A DNA stretch of 64,000 bases, taken from NCBI GenBank assembly GCA_031292625.1, contig JARLGU010000021.1, positions 44,682-108,681 on the forward strand, given 5' to 3'. Shown piece by piece: positions 56,487 through 64,000 of this stretch. The stretch is from Capsulimonadaceae bacterium. Lineage in GTDB: Bacteria > Armatimonadota > Armatimonadia > Armatimonadales > Capsulimonadaceae. Both the position numbers and the translations under genes were made by a program. Under the pieces are notes generated by a model. That model was given only the letters and a program-made list of their open reading frames with translations, did no database searches and was not told where the DNA came from. Each line of letters starts with the position of its first letter. The first letter of the stretch is position 1.

Positions 56487-58016
56487 ATGCAATCCTCCAC
56501 GGCACTCGCACAAGCGTTAATAGGGGCACGTAACTTGCCGAGCGGGTTGCCGTCGATTAAGAGCCGATCGCTCGAGGCGCGGGCTTACGAGCAGCTGAAA
56601 CCGTATCCGATTTTCTATTTCATCGATTGGAAAACCGAGGACAGGGGACCTCTTCCGCGCTGTTTGCCGCTTGTTAAGGCGATCACGTGGCGCGGGGCGC
56701 GGTGGTTGTTTGGGAAGACTCCTCAGATTGTCGTTGCCGGGAATTCCAAGCTGGAGGAGTTCCTGCGCGCGATGTGGATAAAAAATAGGATGCCGGCGCG
56801 CGCGGTCGCGATGGCGCGGAGCGGGGCGCTCGACGGCGGCGTCGTGCTTAAATATGCGTACGACGATGCCGCTAAGACGCCGCTGTCCATTCAGACCCTC
56901 TCCCTTGTGGACGAATGCCGCCTCTACTACAATCCCCACAATCGTGACGAGCTCCTGATGGCTCGCGTCCAATATCCCTACTTCGATGCCGCGGAGGGAA
57001 AGACCTATTTTTACCGGGAGGAATGGACGGCGGAAGAGCAGGTCGTCTACAAGCCCCTCGATCAAGAATTGATGGCGATCGGGACGGGCGGCGTCCAGGA
57101 TCCGGACACGTTCGACGGATGGATCGAAGAGAGCCGTGAGCCGAATGTTTTCGGCCGGATCCCAATGACGCACATTCGCAACGTCGAGACGGATGACACG
57201 TGGGGGAGCGGTGACCTATGGGATCTGTTTCGCGTATTCGACCGGGTTAATCTGACGTACCATTTGATGGACAGGAGCAACCAGTTTGACAGCGAAGTCA
57301 ATCCGCTCTATATCGATCTCAATGTCAATGAAGCTGACGTAAACCGGCCGCTTGAGCCCGGCCAGCCGCTCGATTTGAAGAGCGATAATGCAGAAGGCGG
57401 CGGCAAGGGAGATGTCAAGTTTCCGCCGACTGGCAACGCGCTCCGGCCAGCCATGATGGATTATGCGAAGGATCTCCGGAAGCAGATCATGGACGCGGCA
57501 TCCACTATCTTTATCGATCAGCACGAGTTCAGCAATAAGGGAAACCTCACGACGGCAGTGCTTGAGCAGCTTTATCAACCGCTGATCGAGCTGACCCTTG
57601 AAAAGCGCAAAACGTACGGCGACAATGGGGTTATCGAGTTTTTCAAAAATGTGGCGCTGGGTTTGGCCGAGGCCGGCGTCAGTGATTTCGCCGTGAACGA
57701 GAGCGATGAGGACAGTTATACCGCGCAGTTGAAATGGCAGCCATTCTTCGATCTATCCCAGGATGAACGCACGGCGGCGATGGGGCGTGTTCAGGAAGAA
57801 GAAACGGCCGGTTACGTGACGCATGATCGAGCGATCGAAGAGGTCGCGCTTATCGAGGGCCGCGAAGATGTCGCGGCGCTGAAGGAAGAGCTGGCCGCAG
57901 AGCCGAAGCCGAGCCCCACGGAGACCCTTGGCGGCGGGGAGCAGGATGCGTCGCTCGATGAGATGGAAAAGACGATCCAAGGGCTTACGCGCGTTGCCGG
58001 GAAGGGCGCAGAGTAG
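56487..58016 (+). CDS. Phage portal protein
   Basis: Position after TerL; ARAVAMARSGALDGGVVLKYAYDD, YHLMDRSNQFDSEVNPLYIDLN, STIFIDQHEFSNKGNLTTAVLEQLYQPLIELTLEKRKTYG; start refined from 56325. Confidence 0.8.
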   Translation: MQSSTALAQALIGARNLPSGLPSIKSRSLEARAYEQLKPYPIFYFIDWKTEDRGPLPRCLPLVKAITWRGARWLFGKTPQIVVAGNSKLEEFLRAMWIKNRMPARAVAMARSGALDGGVVLKYAYDDAAKTPLSIQTLSLVDECRLYYNPHNRDELLMARVQYPYFDAAEGKTYFYREEWTAEEQVVYKPLDQELMAIGTGGVQDPDTFDGWIEESREPNVFGRIPMTHIRNVETDDTWGSGDLWDLFRVFDRVNLTYHLMDRSNQFDSEVNPLYIDLNVNEADVNRPLEPGQPLDLKSDNAEGGGKGDVKFPPTGNALRPAMMDYAKDLRKQIMDAASTIFIDQHEFSNKGNLTTAVLEQLYQPLIELTLEKRKTYGDNGVIEFFKNVALGLAEAGVSDFAVNESDEDSYTAQLKWQPFFDLSQDERTAAMGRVQEEETAGYVTHDRAIEEVALIEGREDVAALKEELAAEPKPSPTETLGGGEQDASLDEMEKTIQGLTRVAGKGAE

Positions 58017-58060
58017 GCCCTTGAGGCCGGTAGGAACCGCTCGCCGCGAGGGGGCCGAGG

Positions 58061-58110
58061 GAGACCTACCTTCCCACTTCGTGGGCCCCTTCCTCCCGCA
58101 ACGGGAGGAG
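58061..58110 (+). repeat. Type-A repeat
   Basis: GAGACCTACCTTCCCACTTCGTGGGCCCCTTCCTCCCGCAACGGGAGGAG (reference-like copy). Confidence 0.9.
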
Positions 58111-58154
58111 ATCGTGAAGGAATAGAGTATGGCGAGTGCGGGTGACCAAGGATA

Positions 58155-58197
58155 GAGACCGTCGCCCCACCCTCTCTCATAAGAATGGGCGAGGGAG
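58155..58197 (+). repeat. Type-B repeat
   Basis: GAGACCGTCGCCCCACCCTCTCTCATAAGAATGGGCGAGGGAG. Confidence 0.8.
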
Positions 58198-58217
58198 CGG
58201 AGAAGGACTGGTGAGAG

Positions 58218-58508
58218 ATGGATTTGGATATATCGCATGATGCGCCTGGCTCGGAAATGCCTGATGACGCCGAAGATATTGCTCCGATTGAGGAGATCGC
58301 GCCGGACCCTCCCGCTCAGGAAAAGCTATGGGAGGCCCGATTGCTTGCGATCGGAAAGGAGATGCGCGCGCTCGGGTATACGAGCGTCTTCCTATTCGCC
58401 GGAGACGATCGTATGAACAAAGAGGATGGTAATTTCGGGCATTTCCAATGGAACGGCAATTACTATGCCGCGCTTGGAATGATCGAGCGTGCTCGCGGTT
58501 GGTTGTAG
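58218..58508 (+). CDS. Hypothetical small phage protein (cassette-like)
   Basis: 96 aa ORF; flanked by 40-bp direct repeats (58103-58142 and 58676-58715). Confidence 0.5.
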   Translation: MDLDISHDAPGSEMPDDAEDIAPIEEIAPDPPAQEKLWEARLLAIGKEMRALGYTSVFLFAGDDRMNKEDGNFGHFQWNGNYYAALGMIERARGWL

Positions 58509-58608
58509 ACAACGCATACCTTCCCAGTTCATATTCGACCACTTCGACAGGCTCAGGGGTCCCGGATGGGCTCACGGTCCCGAGGGAGGCCGAGGAAGCG
58601 GGCACGCA

Positions 58609-58658
58609 GAGACCTACCTTTCGACTTCGTGGGCCCCTTCCTCCCGCAACGGGAGGAG
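58609..58658 (+). repeat. Type-A repeat
   Basis: GAGACCTACCTTTCGACTTCGTGGGCCCCTTCCTCCCGCAACGGGAGGAG. Confidence 0.88.
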
Positions 58659-58701
58659 TCTCGGGATCTTCGGATGGGAGGAGATAGTGAAGGAATAGGG
58701 T

Positions 58702-60207
58702 ATGGCGAATGCGGAGGAATTTGCGGCGATTGTCAGGGCGGCGCGTTCTGCTCAGGTTCGGCTGGATGCTAAGACAATCAGGGATGTGGACGGCCTCTTG
58801 GCTGCGGCGGCCGCGCAAATCAGCGCCGATATCCGGAGCGTTCCGCGCGGAACGTTAAGCGACCGTTACCGCCGGGAAATTGTCAAGGAATTGAATGGGA
58901 CGCTCGATACCCTGCGTATAAGCTATAAGGCCACACTTGATGGAGGGATCGATAAGGCGGCGAAGATCGCGGTCGAACGGGAACAAGGCATTCTCTCCGC
59001 GCTTAAGACCAACTGGCGGGAACTCGCGCCGGGGCACGCTGCGTCGCTTTTTGGGTCGGCCGATAAGATTGGCGTCGAGTTCGCGCGCGTCCCGGCTCAA
59101 GTGCTTGATCGCCTCTATGCTCGCACGTATAGCGACGGTCTGACGCTCTCGAAGCGCCTCTACAATATGGACCGCGCAGCGCGGAAGGCGGTTGCAGGCG
59201 AGATTTACAAGGCGATCGCGACGGGCGCGAGCGCACGCAAAACGGCAAAGGCGATCGAACCGCTCTTGACGGCGGCGGGATCCGAGAACGTGCGCTATAA
59301 TGCGCTACGGATCGCTCGGACGGAGATCGGCACGGCGTTTCGCGAGGGGCACATTGCGACGGCGACGGACGGGCAGGGGAAGCTCCATCCGTGGCTACGC
59401 GCGATCGGCTGGAGGCTCAGTGCCAGCCATCCGCGACGCGATATTTGTGATGCTTGGGCTGGCGATGACTACGGCCTGGGCGCAGGGAACTACCCGGATG
59501 CCGGGAGCTTGCCGCCGGGGCATCCGCACTGCATGTGCTATTCGGTTAGTTTGATAGCGGGCGTGGATGCGGAGTTCACCGGTTACGCTCCTGAGCCGGA
59601 TGCGTGCCCGGCGTCGCAGATCAAATATTATGGGCAGGATCAGGAACGGACATCCACGAGCCGTGCGGTCCGTCAGCTGCGGGGAGAGGAATTAGCGAAC
59701 CCTTCGCCTAAAGAAGCTCATGTGCTTCCTGAACATCTCGCCAAGCAGATCCCTGATGAAATACGCTCCGGGCTTGTCAAGCCGCATCCCGATGTGGAAG
59801 TCTACGAGCAATCCGGGTATAAGGAGGATAGCCGTGAGCGCACGATTGCCGCGCGCGTTGCGGAGTCCGGATCAACTGTCATTCTGCGCAGGAAAGACGA
59901 AACGCCCAATGAGACGAGTTTCGACGCTTTCATGGAAATCGATGGGCGTATGGAGCCGGTCGAGTTTAAGCGGATTACCGAAGCGGCCGTTAATTTGGCT
60001 GGGGTCGCCGATGCTCAGTTGCGAAGCGCAAAGAAGCAAGCCCAGAACGTCTTGATTTATGTGGACCGGGCCGACTATAATAACCAGCTGCAGGACATTG
60101 AAGCGGGCCTCAGTCTCCGGTTAGCGAGGACCAAACGAGATGGCACGGCAATAAAGCGTGTGCTATTGGTCACGCCGGACGGGGTCATAAGAGAGATAGC
60201 GCCATGA
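58702..60207 (+). CDS. MuF-type minor head protein with candidate C-terminal nuclease toxin domain
   Basis: MuF core: LRIARTEIGTAFREGHIATA...ASHPRRDICDAWAGDDYG...LPPGHPHCMCYSV; C-terminus ETSFDAFMEIDGRMEPVEFKRITEAAVNLAGVADAQLRSAKKQAQNVLIYVDR resembles CdiA_C-type tRNase. Confidence 0.72.
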   Translation: MANAEEFAAIVRAARSAQVRLDAKTIRDVDGLLAAAAAQISADIRSVPRGTLSDRYRREIVKELNGTLDTLRISYKATLDGGIDKAAKIAVEREQGILSALKTNWRELAPGHAASLFGSADKIGVEFARVPAQVLDRLYARTYSDGLTLSKRLYNMDRAARKAVAGEIYKAIATGASARKTAKAIEPLLTAAGSENVRYNALRIARTEIGTAFREGHIATATDGQGKLHPWLRAIGWRLSASHPRRDICDAWAGDDYGLGAGNYPDAGSLPPGHPHCMCYSVSLIAGVDAEFTGYAPEPDACPASQIKYYGQDQERTSTSRAVRQLRGEELANPSPKEAHVLPEHLAKQIPDEIRSGLVKPHPDVEVYEQSGYKEDSRERTIAARVAESGSTVILRRKDETPNETSFDAFMEIDGRMEPVEFKRITEAAVNLAGVADAQLRSAKKQAQNVLIYVDRADYNNQLQDIEAGLSLRLARTKRDGTAIKRVLLVTPDGVIREIAP

Positions 60208-60488
60208 TACAATCAATCGAGACATCCACGCCGGGTCAGAAAGCTGCAAATACCGAGGCTTGTAGATATAGGATTTTGCGTCTCCAGCGAGACGGGCGTT
60301 TAACCAACGATGTCAAATTGATCCTACTCGGGCAGATCGAGATGCTCGTTGGCGCCAGGCGCATTTCATTTGAGCAGGGCGAAGAGCTTCGGTCGCTGCT
60401 TGGTGAAGACTTTCTGCGGAGTAGCTCTCTTGCGCTTGATCTGGCTACATTTGGGCGAAGAGAAGATGAGGTTGACGAAGCGGCCTAA
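60204..60488 (+). CDS. Candidate immunity protein for the MuF toxin
   Basis: ATGA 4-bp overlap with the toxin ORF; small (94 aa) acidic C-terminus; followed by terminator. Confidence 0.5.
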   Translation: MIQSIETSTPGQKAANTEACRYRILRLQRDGRLTNDVKLILLGQIEMLVGARRISFEQGEELRSLLGEDFLRSSSLALDLATFGRREDEVDEAA

Positions 60489-60528
60489 CCGGTCTCTCTT
60501 ACGATAGCGAGCTAGTTTAGAAACAATG

Positions 60529-60559
60529 GGCGATCCCTGGAAACAGGGGTCGCCTTTTT
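60529..60559 (+). terminator. Intrinsic terminator
   Basis: GGCGATCCCTG-GAAA-CAGGGGTCGCC-TTTTT. Confidence 0.85.
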
Positions 60560-60620
60560 GCGTCACTGCCCGCACGGCGCGGAGTATTAGCCGAGACCCT
60601 GACAAGGAGTAACAATAATC

Positions 60621-61220
60621 ATGATTTCCAACATTGGCCGCATCTTTCACGGCGGCATTTTCTTTGCGCCTGACGAGCCCCCCGCAGCTCCCCCCGCGCC
60701 GCAAACGCCTCCGGCAGCTCCCCCTCCCCCCGCGGACCCTCCGGCGGCTCCCGCATCCGGCGGAGGTGACGATGCGGCGAAATACCGCAGGCTTTTCGAG
60801 GCGGAGGAGAGCAAGCGCAAGGATTATGAGGCCAGGCTTAAGGCCTTCGAGGACGACAAGAAGAAGCGCGATGAAGCCGATCTCACGGAGTCGCAGAAGG
60901 CAACCAAACGCGCGGACGAAGCCGAGGCGGAAGCCAAGAAACTGAAGCGAGACAATGTCATTTTGAAGGTTGGGAAGGAGCTCGGTCTCGACGATGAGCT
61001 GCTCTCATTCGTTACGGGGGACGACGAAGCCACTATCCGCGCGAACGCCACGAAGCTCGCCGGGCATGTCAAGCGTCCTCCTGTAAACGGCGGCACCATG
61101 ACGCAGCCTGGCGGCAATCAGCAGGCGACGTTGGACGAGAAGATTAAGGCAGCGGAGCAGAAGGGCACGGCCTATCAGAGTATAGCGCTCAAGCTTACGA
61201 AAATGCACGGCGAAGGCTAA
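60621..61220 (+). CDS. Phage scaffolding-like protein
   Basis: Pro-rich N-terminus, long charged coiled coil (AAKYRRLFEAEESKRKDYEARLKAFEDDKKKRDEADLTESQKATKRADEAEAEAKKLK), precedes capsid gene. Confidence 0.7.
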   Translation: MISNIGRIFHGGIFFAPDEPPAAPPAPQTPPAAPPPPADPPAAPASGGGDDAAKYRRLFEAEESKRKDYEARLKAFEDDKKKRDEADLTESQKATKRADEAEAEAKKLKRDNVILKVGKELGLDDELLSFVTGDDEATIRANATKLAGHVKRPPVNGGTMTQPGGNQQATLDEKIKAAEQKGTAYQSIALKLTKMHGEG

Positions 61221-61238
61221 GGCGGCTCGGTTTTTCAG

Positions 61239-61326
61239 AAGACCTACCTTCCCGCAAGCGGGGTCACGAGGCCTTAGGAGACCTACCTTCCCGCAAGCGG
61301 GCCCCTTCCTCCCGAAACGGGAGGAG
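61239..61326 (+). repeat. Type-A repeats between scaffold and capsid genes
   Basis: GACCTACCTTCCCGCAAGCGGG.. and GAGACCTACCTTCCCGCAAGCGGGCCCCTTCCTCCCGAAACGGGAGGAG. Confidence 0.9.
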
Positions 61327-61388
61327 TTCAGAGTGTTCGGCGCGAGGAGCCAAGAACGAAATCTCTCGGATCGAAAGGATCAAAATAA

Positions 61389-62378
61389 ATGGCAGGTACA
61401 AACACGAATGCAGTTTCCTTTCTAGGCGAACTGTTTCAGAGCGGCAAGAGGCCGAACAATTTTCTGCGTTTGATTGGCGGTTTACAGGGAAGCGTCCACG
61501 AGACGATGAGCCGCGAATTCCCTACGGGCGTCGTCTATTCACTCCGTGCGCCGTCCCAGGACAATGTCGCGCTTGAGGGGGCAAACGCTCCCGCCGCGCA
61601 GACGGTTGGTCTGAACCAGGCGATGAATGTCGTCCAGCTCATTCAGGAGACGGTCTCATTGACATATCTTGGCGCCTCCGACAAGACGATGTCCGGGATC
61701 GTGCCCATTCCTCAGGCGGACGCAAACGGCCCCGTGCAGAACCCGCGCTCGGAAGCGTTTCAGGTTGCGCGCCGAATGGAGACGATCGCGCAGGACACGA
61801 ACTTTTCGTTCCTCAATGGCACCTACAACAACCCGGTTGACGCGACCGACGACGCGCTGAAGACGCGCGGCATCCTCACTGCGATCGCGACAAACCTGAT
61901 CGACAATAGCGCCGTCGCGGCCAATACGGTCACCGATGCCATCTATCGAGGCTGGGTGGGGACGCTGCTGCAGGACATCGTCACGTCGACGGGATACAAT
62001 CCTGACGAGACGTGGACGCTCTTCGCCGGCGCGATCGAATACGCCAATATCCAGGCGGCCTATGAGGCCAAGGGCACGATCTACCTCCAGCCTGAAAGCA
62101 ACCTTGCGGGTATCAAGATCCGCCGCATTTTGACGCGATACGGCCTGATTAATATCGTGCTCGATCCGGACATGCCCAATCAGGAGCTCGCGATCTTCAA
62201 CATCGGCGTCGTGGGTGTTGTGGGTATGCCTGTTCCGAACAAGGGCATTCTGTTTGCCGAGCCGCTGGCCAAGACGGGATCCGCCGACAATATCCAGATC
62301 TACGGTCAGATCGGCATTGACCATGGACCGGAGTTCCATCATGGGCTGGTGAAAGTCCCCGCCGGAATGTCGTTGTAG
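61389..62378 (+). CDS. Major capsid protein (HK97-like)
   Basis: Position after scaffold; FRLIGGLQGS..., ARRMETIAQDTNFSFLNGTYNNPVDATDDALKTRGILTAIATN. Confidence 0.75.
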   Translation: MAGTNTNAVSFLGELFQSGKRPNNFLRLIGGLQGSVHETMSREFPTGVVYSLRAPSQDNVALEGANAPAAQTVGLNQAMNVVQLIQETVSLTYLGASDKTMSGIVPIPQADANGPVQNPRSEAFQVARRMETIAQDTNFSFLNGTYNNPVDATDDALKTRGILTAIATNLIDNSAVAANTVTDAIYRGWVGTLLQDIVTSTGYNPDETWTLFAGAIEYANIQAAYEAKGTIYLQPESNLAGIKIRRILTRYGLINIVLDPDMPNQELAIFNIGVVGVVGMPVPNKGILFAEPLAKTGSADNIQIYGQIGIDHGPEFHHGLVKVPAGMSL

Positions 62379-62395
62379 GGGTTCCGGAGGGTGCG

Positions 62396-62642
62396 GCCGC
62401 CCCACCCTTATTGCCATTCGAGAGCCTCATAATCTTCGACGGGCGAGGGAAACCTACCTTCCCGCAAGCGGGCACCTTCCTCCCGAAACGGGAGGAGCTC
62501 AGAAGGCCTACCTTCCCGCTTCCCATTCGAGGGGCCTCAGTATCCTGTGCAGAGACCTACCTTCCCCCTTCGTGGGGATCACGAGGCCTTAAGAGACCTA
62601 CCTTCCCACTTCATGGGCCCCTTCCTCCCGCAACGGGAGGAG
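62396..62642 (+). repeat. Mosaic of type-B (with loop insertion) and type-A repeats
   Basis: GCCCCACCCT[TATTGCCATTCGAGAGCCTCATAATCTTCGA]CGGGCGAGGGA; then several ACCTACCTTCCC...GGGAGGAG copies. Confidence 0.85.
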
Positions 62643-62660
62643 ATAGGAGAGACATATTTT

Positions 62661-62984
62661 ATGCCGCGAGTTATTTGCCGTAAATACAGTACGTTCTATG
62701 ACGCCAAGAATGGCGTCCAATTCAGTCCGATCGTCGATGTGTCGAAGCAATGCTATGTTGGTCTTGCTGTCGTTGAGGGCGATTTGGTTGAAATCTACGA
62801 GGGGCGCGATGGTTTCGATGTCGTCACGGACGAAGAATATCTCGCCATTATCAATCCCGCTCCGAAGGCGGCGGCCGCAACTGCCAGCGAGACCGCAACT
62901 GGGACGCCGGCGGCGGCCGATGGCGGCGCGGCGCAGCAGGATGATCCATTGGATCCGCCGAGCGCCAAGCCCGCTGCGTCCTAA
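62661..62984 (+). CDS. Hypothetical phage head protein
   Basis: MPRVICRKYSTFYDAKNGVQFSPIVDVSKQCYVGLAVVEGDLVEIYEGRDGFDVVTDEEYLAII. Confidence 0.55.
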   Translation: MPRVICRKYSTFYDAKNGVQFSPIVDVSKQCYVGLAVVEGDLVEIYEGRDGFDVVTDEEYLAIINPAPKAAAATASETATGTPAAADGGAAQQDDPLDPPSAKPAAS

Positions 62985-62996
62985 AAGGGTTTCACC

Positions 62997-63704
62997 ATGG
63001 CAGCAGATTATACGAACTGGCCGGTGGTAGGCGACATTACGGCGCAGCTCGCGTCGGTAGGTGTATCGCTGCGCTTGACGAACGACGCTGCCTCGGCCAG
63101 GCTGCAGCAAATATCCGGCGATGTGACGGCGGATGTTGCTCGCAGGACGTGCAGGCAGTTCGTCGCGGATCCGGCGGACACGGTTCGCTTGTTCGATGGG
63201 ACCGGGACGGCGGAAATCGAGATCGACGAATACGTTTCGTTCACGTCGGCTCAAGCGCTCGGATATCAGTCGTATCCCGGATATCCCCTCGCCAACATCG
63301 TCGCGGTGCAGGAGTATGGCAAGCCGAACACGCGGCTGGTTCGCGGCCAAGGAAGTGTCCCCGCCTACCCTACCGAGGCGGTGCTCGTTCCTATTCCGGC
63401 AATCTTCCCCGCAGGCCGTCAGAACATTCAGGTGACCGCGACGTTCGGCTTTGCGGCGGCGATCCCGGTGGACCTCTGGAATGCCGTCTGCGGGGAGATT
63501 GCGCGCAGGGCTGGGAATGAGGCGCTCTTCAATCCCGATGGCGGCATGGTCATCGAATGGCAGCGCGGCGATGGTCGCGAGCGTTACGCGGCCGGCGGCC
63601 TGGACGCACTTGGATGGGGCGCGGTCTACGAGCGCAAGGTCAAGGTCGATTATAAGCGTCCCGCCGGGCGCCGATTGAGAAATCTGAAGCCGAAGATGAT
63701 CTGA
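62997..63704 (+). CDS. Head-tail connector/adaptor-like protein
   Basis: Position after capsid; ADVARRTCRQFVADPADTVRLFDGTGTAEIEIDEYVSF...VTATFGFAAAIPVDLWNAVCGEIARRAGNEAL. Confidence 0.6.
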   Translation: MAADYTNWPVVGDITAQLASVGVSLRLTNDAASARLQQISGDVTADVARRTCRQFVADPADTVRLFDGTGTAEIEIDEYVSFTSAQALGYQSYPGYPLANIVAVQEYGKPNTRLVRGQGSVPAYPTEAVLVPIPAIFPAGRQNIQVTATFGFAAAIPVDLWNAVCGEIARRAGNEALFNPDGGMVIEWQRGDGRERYAAGGLDALGWGAVYERKVKVDYKRPAGRRLRNLKPKMI

Positions 63705-63732
63705 TTAGCGTTTCGCGCGAAACGTGAGACGG

Positions 63733-63858
63733 GCTACCTACCGAAGCCTACCTTCCCCTTCCCGTGCAGGAGACCCACATTCCCACTTCCCATTCGACGG
63801 GATCAGGGTCACTTATGGAGACCTACCTTCCCACTTCGTGGGCCCCTTCCTCCCTAAG
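63733..63858 (+). repeat. Type-A repeat cluster, last copy truncated at the IS-like end
   Basis: ...GAGACCTACCTTCCCACTTCGTGGGCCCCTTCCTCCCTAAG| then TGTGTCAGG. Confidence 0.85.
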
Positions 63859-64000
63859 TGTGTCAGGAATCGGGTTAAACTAGACCACATGGAATCGGCA
63901 TGAGTAGACCGGGGTGAATCGGCATATGTAGGCCACCCGGAATCGGCATGTCTAGACCAGGTGGAATCGGCATATCTAGACCACTTTGAGTATCGCGATG
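63859..64000. mobile_element. Likely IS21-family element end with ~5 imperfect 24-25-bp direct repeats (rest outside window)
   Basis: TGTGTCAGGAATCGGGTTAAACTAGACCACAT / GGAATCGGCATGAGTAGACCGGGGT / GAATCGGCATATGTAGGCCACCC / GGAATCGGCATGTCTAGACCAGGT / GGAATCGGCATATCTAGACCACTTT. Confidence 0.65.

Noticed and set aside
58510-58565. Possible third repeat type (CCACTTCGACAGGCTCAGGGG)
   Set aside because: Only one clear copy seen in the window; cannot be called a family from this sequence alone.

Overview
Coordinates are 1-based in the window. Two regions are visible.

(1) ~1-38.7 kb is a bacterial chromosome segment. Its style is high-GC and Armatimonadota/Planctomycete-like, with many DUF1559-type pseudopilin proteins; the taxonomy is inferred only from gene style. 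It carries sugar-catabolism regulators (AraC, GntR/LacI), secreted glycoside hydrolases (GH71/99-like, GH38, GH16), RecQ, glutamate decarboxylase, GreA, DAHP synthase and oxidoreductases.

(2) ~38.7-64 kb is an integrated siphophage-like prophage. Its left boundary is a 3'-half tRNA-Ala(GGC) fragment (predicted att site). It has a CI/Cro-like switch, primase/helicase, ParB-like protein, SSB, TerS, TerL, portal, MuF head protein with a candidate C-terminal nuclease toxin plus overlapping candidate immunity ORF, scaffold, major capsid and connector. The window ends in the multi-repeat end of a likely IS21-family element.

Most unusual signals:
(a) a family of double-hairpin repeats noticed only in the prophage and locked to one orientation. 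They carry an SD-like GGGAGGAG and also lie in-frame inside three phage proteins.
(b) a promoter, ~205-nt structured leader and intrinsic terminator just upstream of the packaging/head operon, like a lambda pR'-tR' antitermination switch or a prophage ncRNA.
(c) a GEMM-I (c-di-GMP-I) riboswitch-like element plus terminator upstream of a DUF697-like gene.
(d) the MuF toxin/immunity pair.
(e) repeated regulator-pseudopilin-glycosidase cassettes with clear promoters and palindromic operators.

All calls come from reading the sequence and the supplied ORF track. No database search was run.
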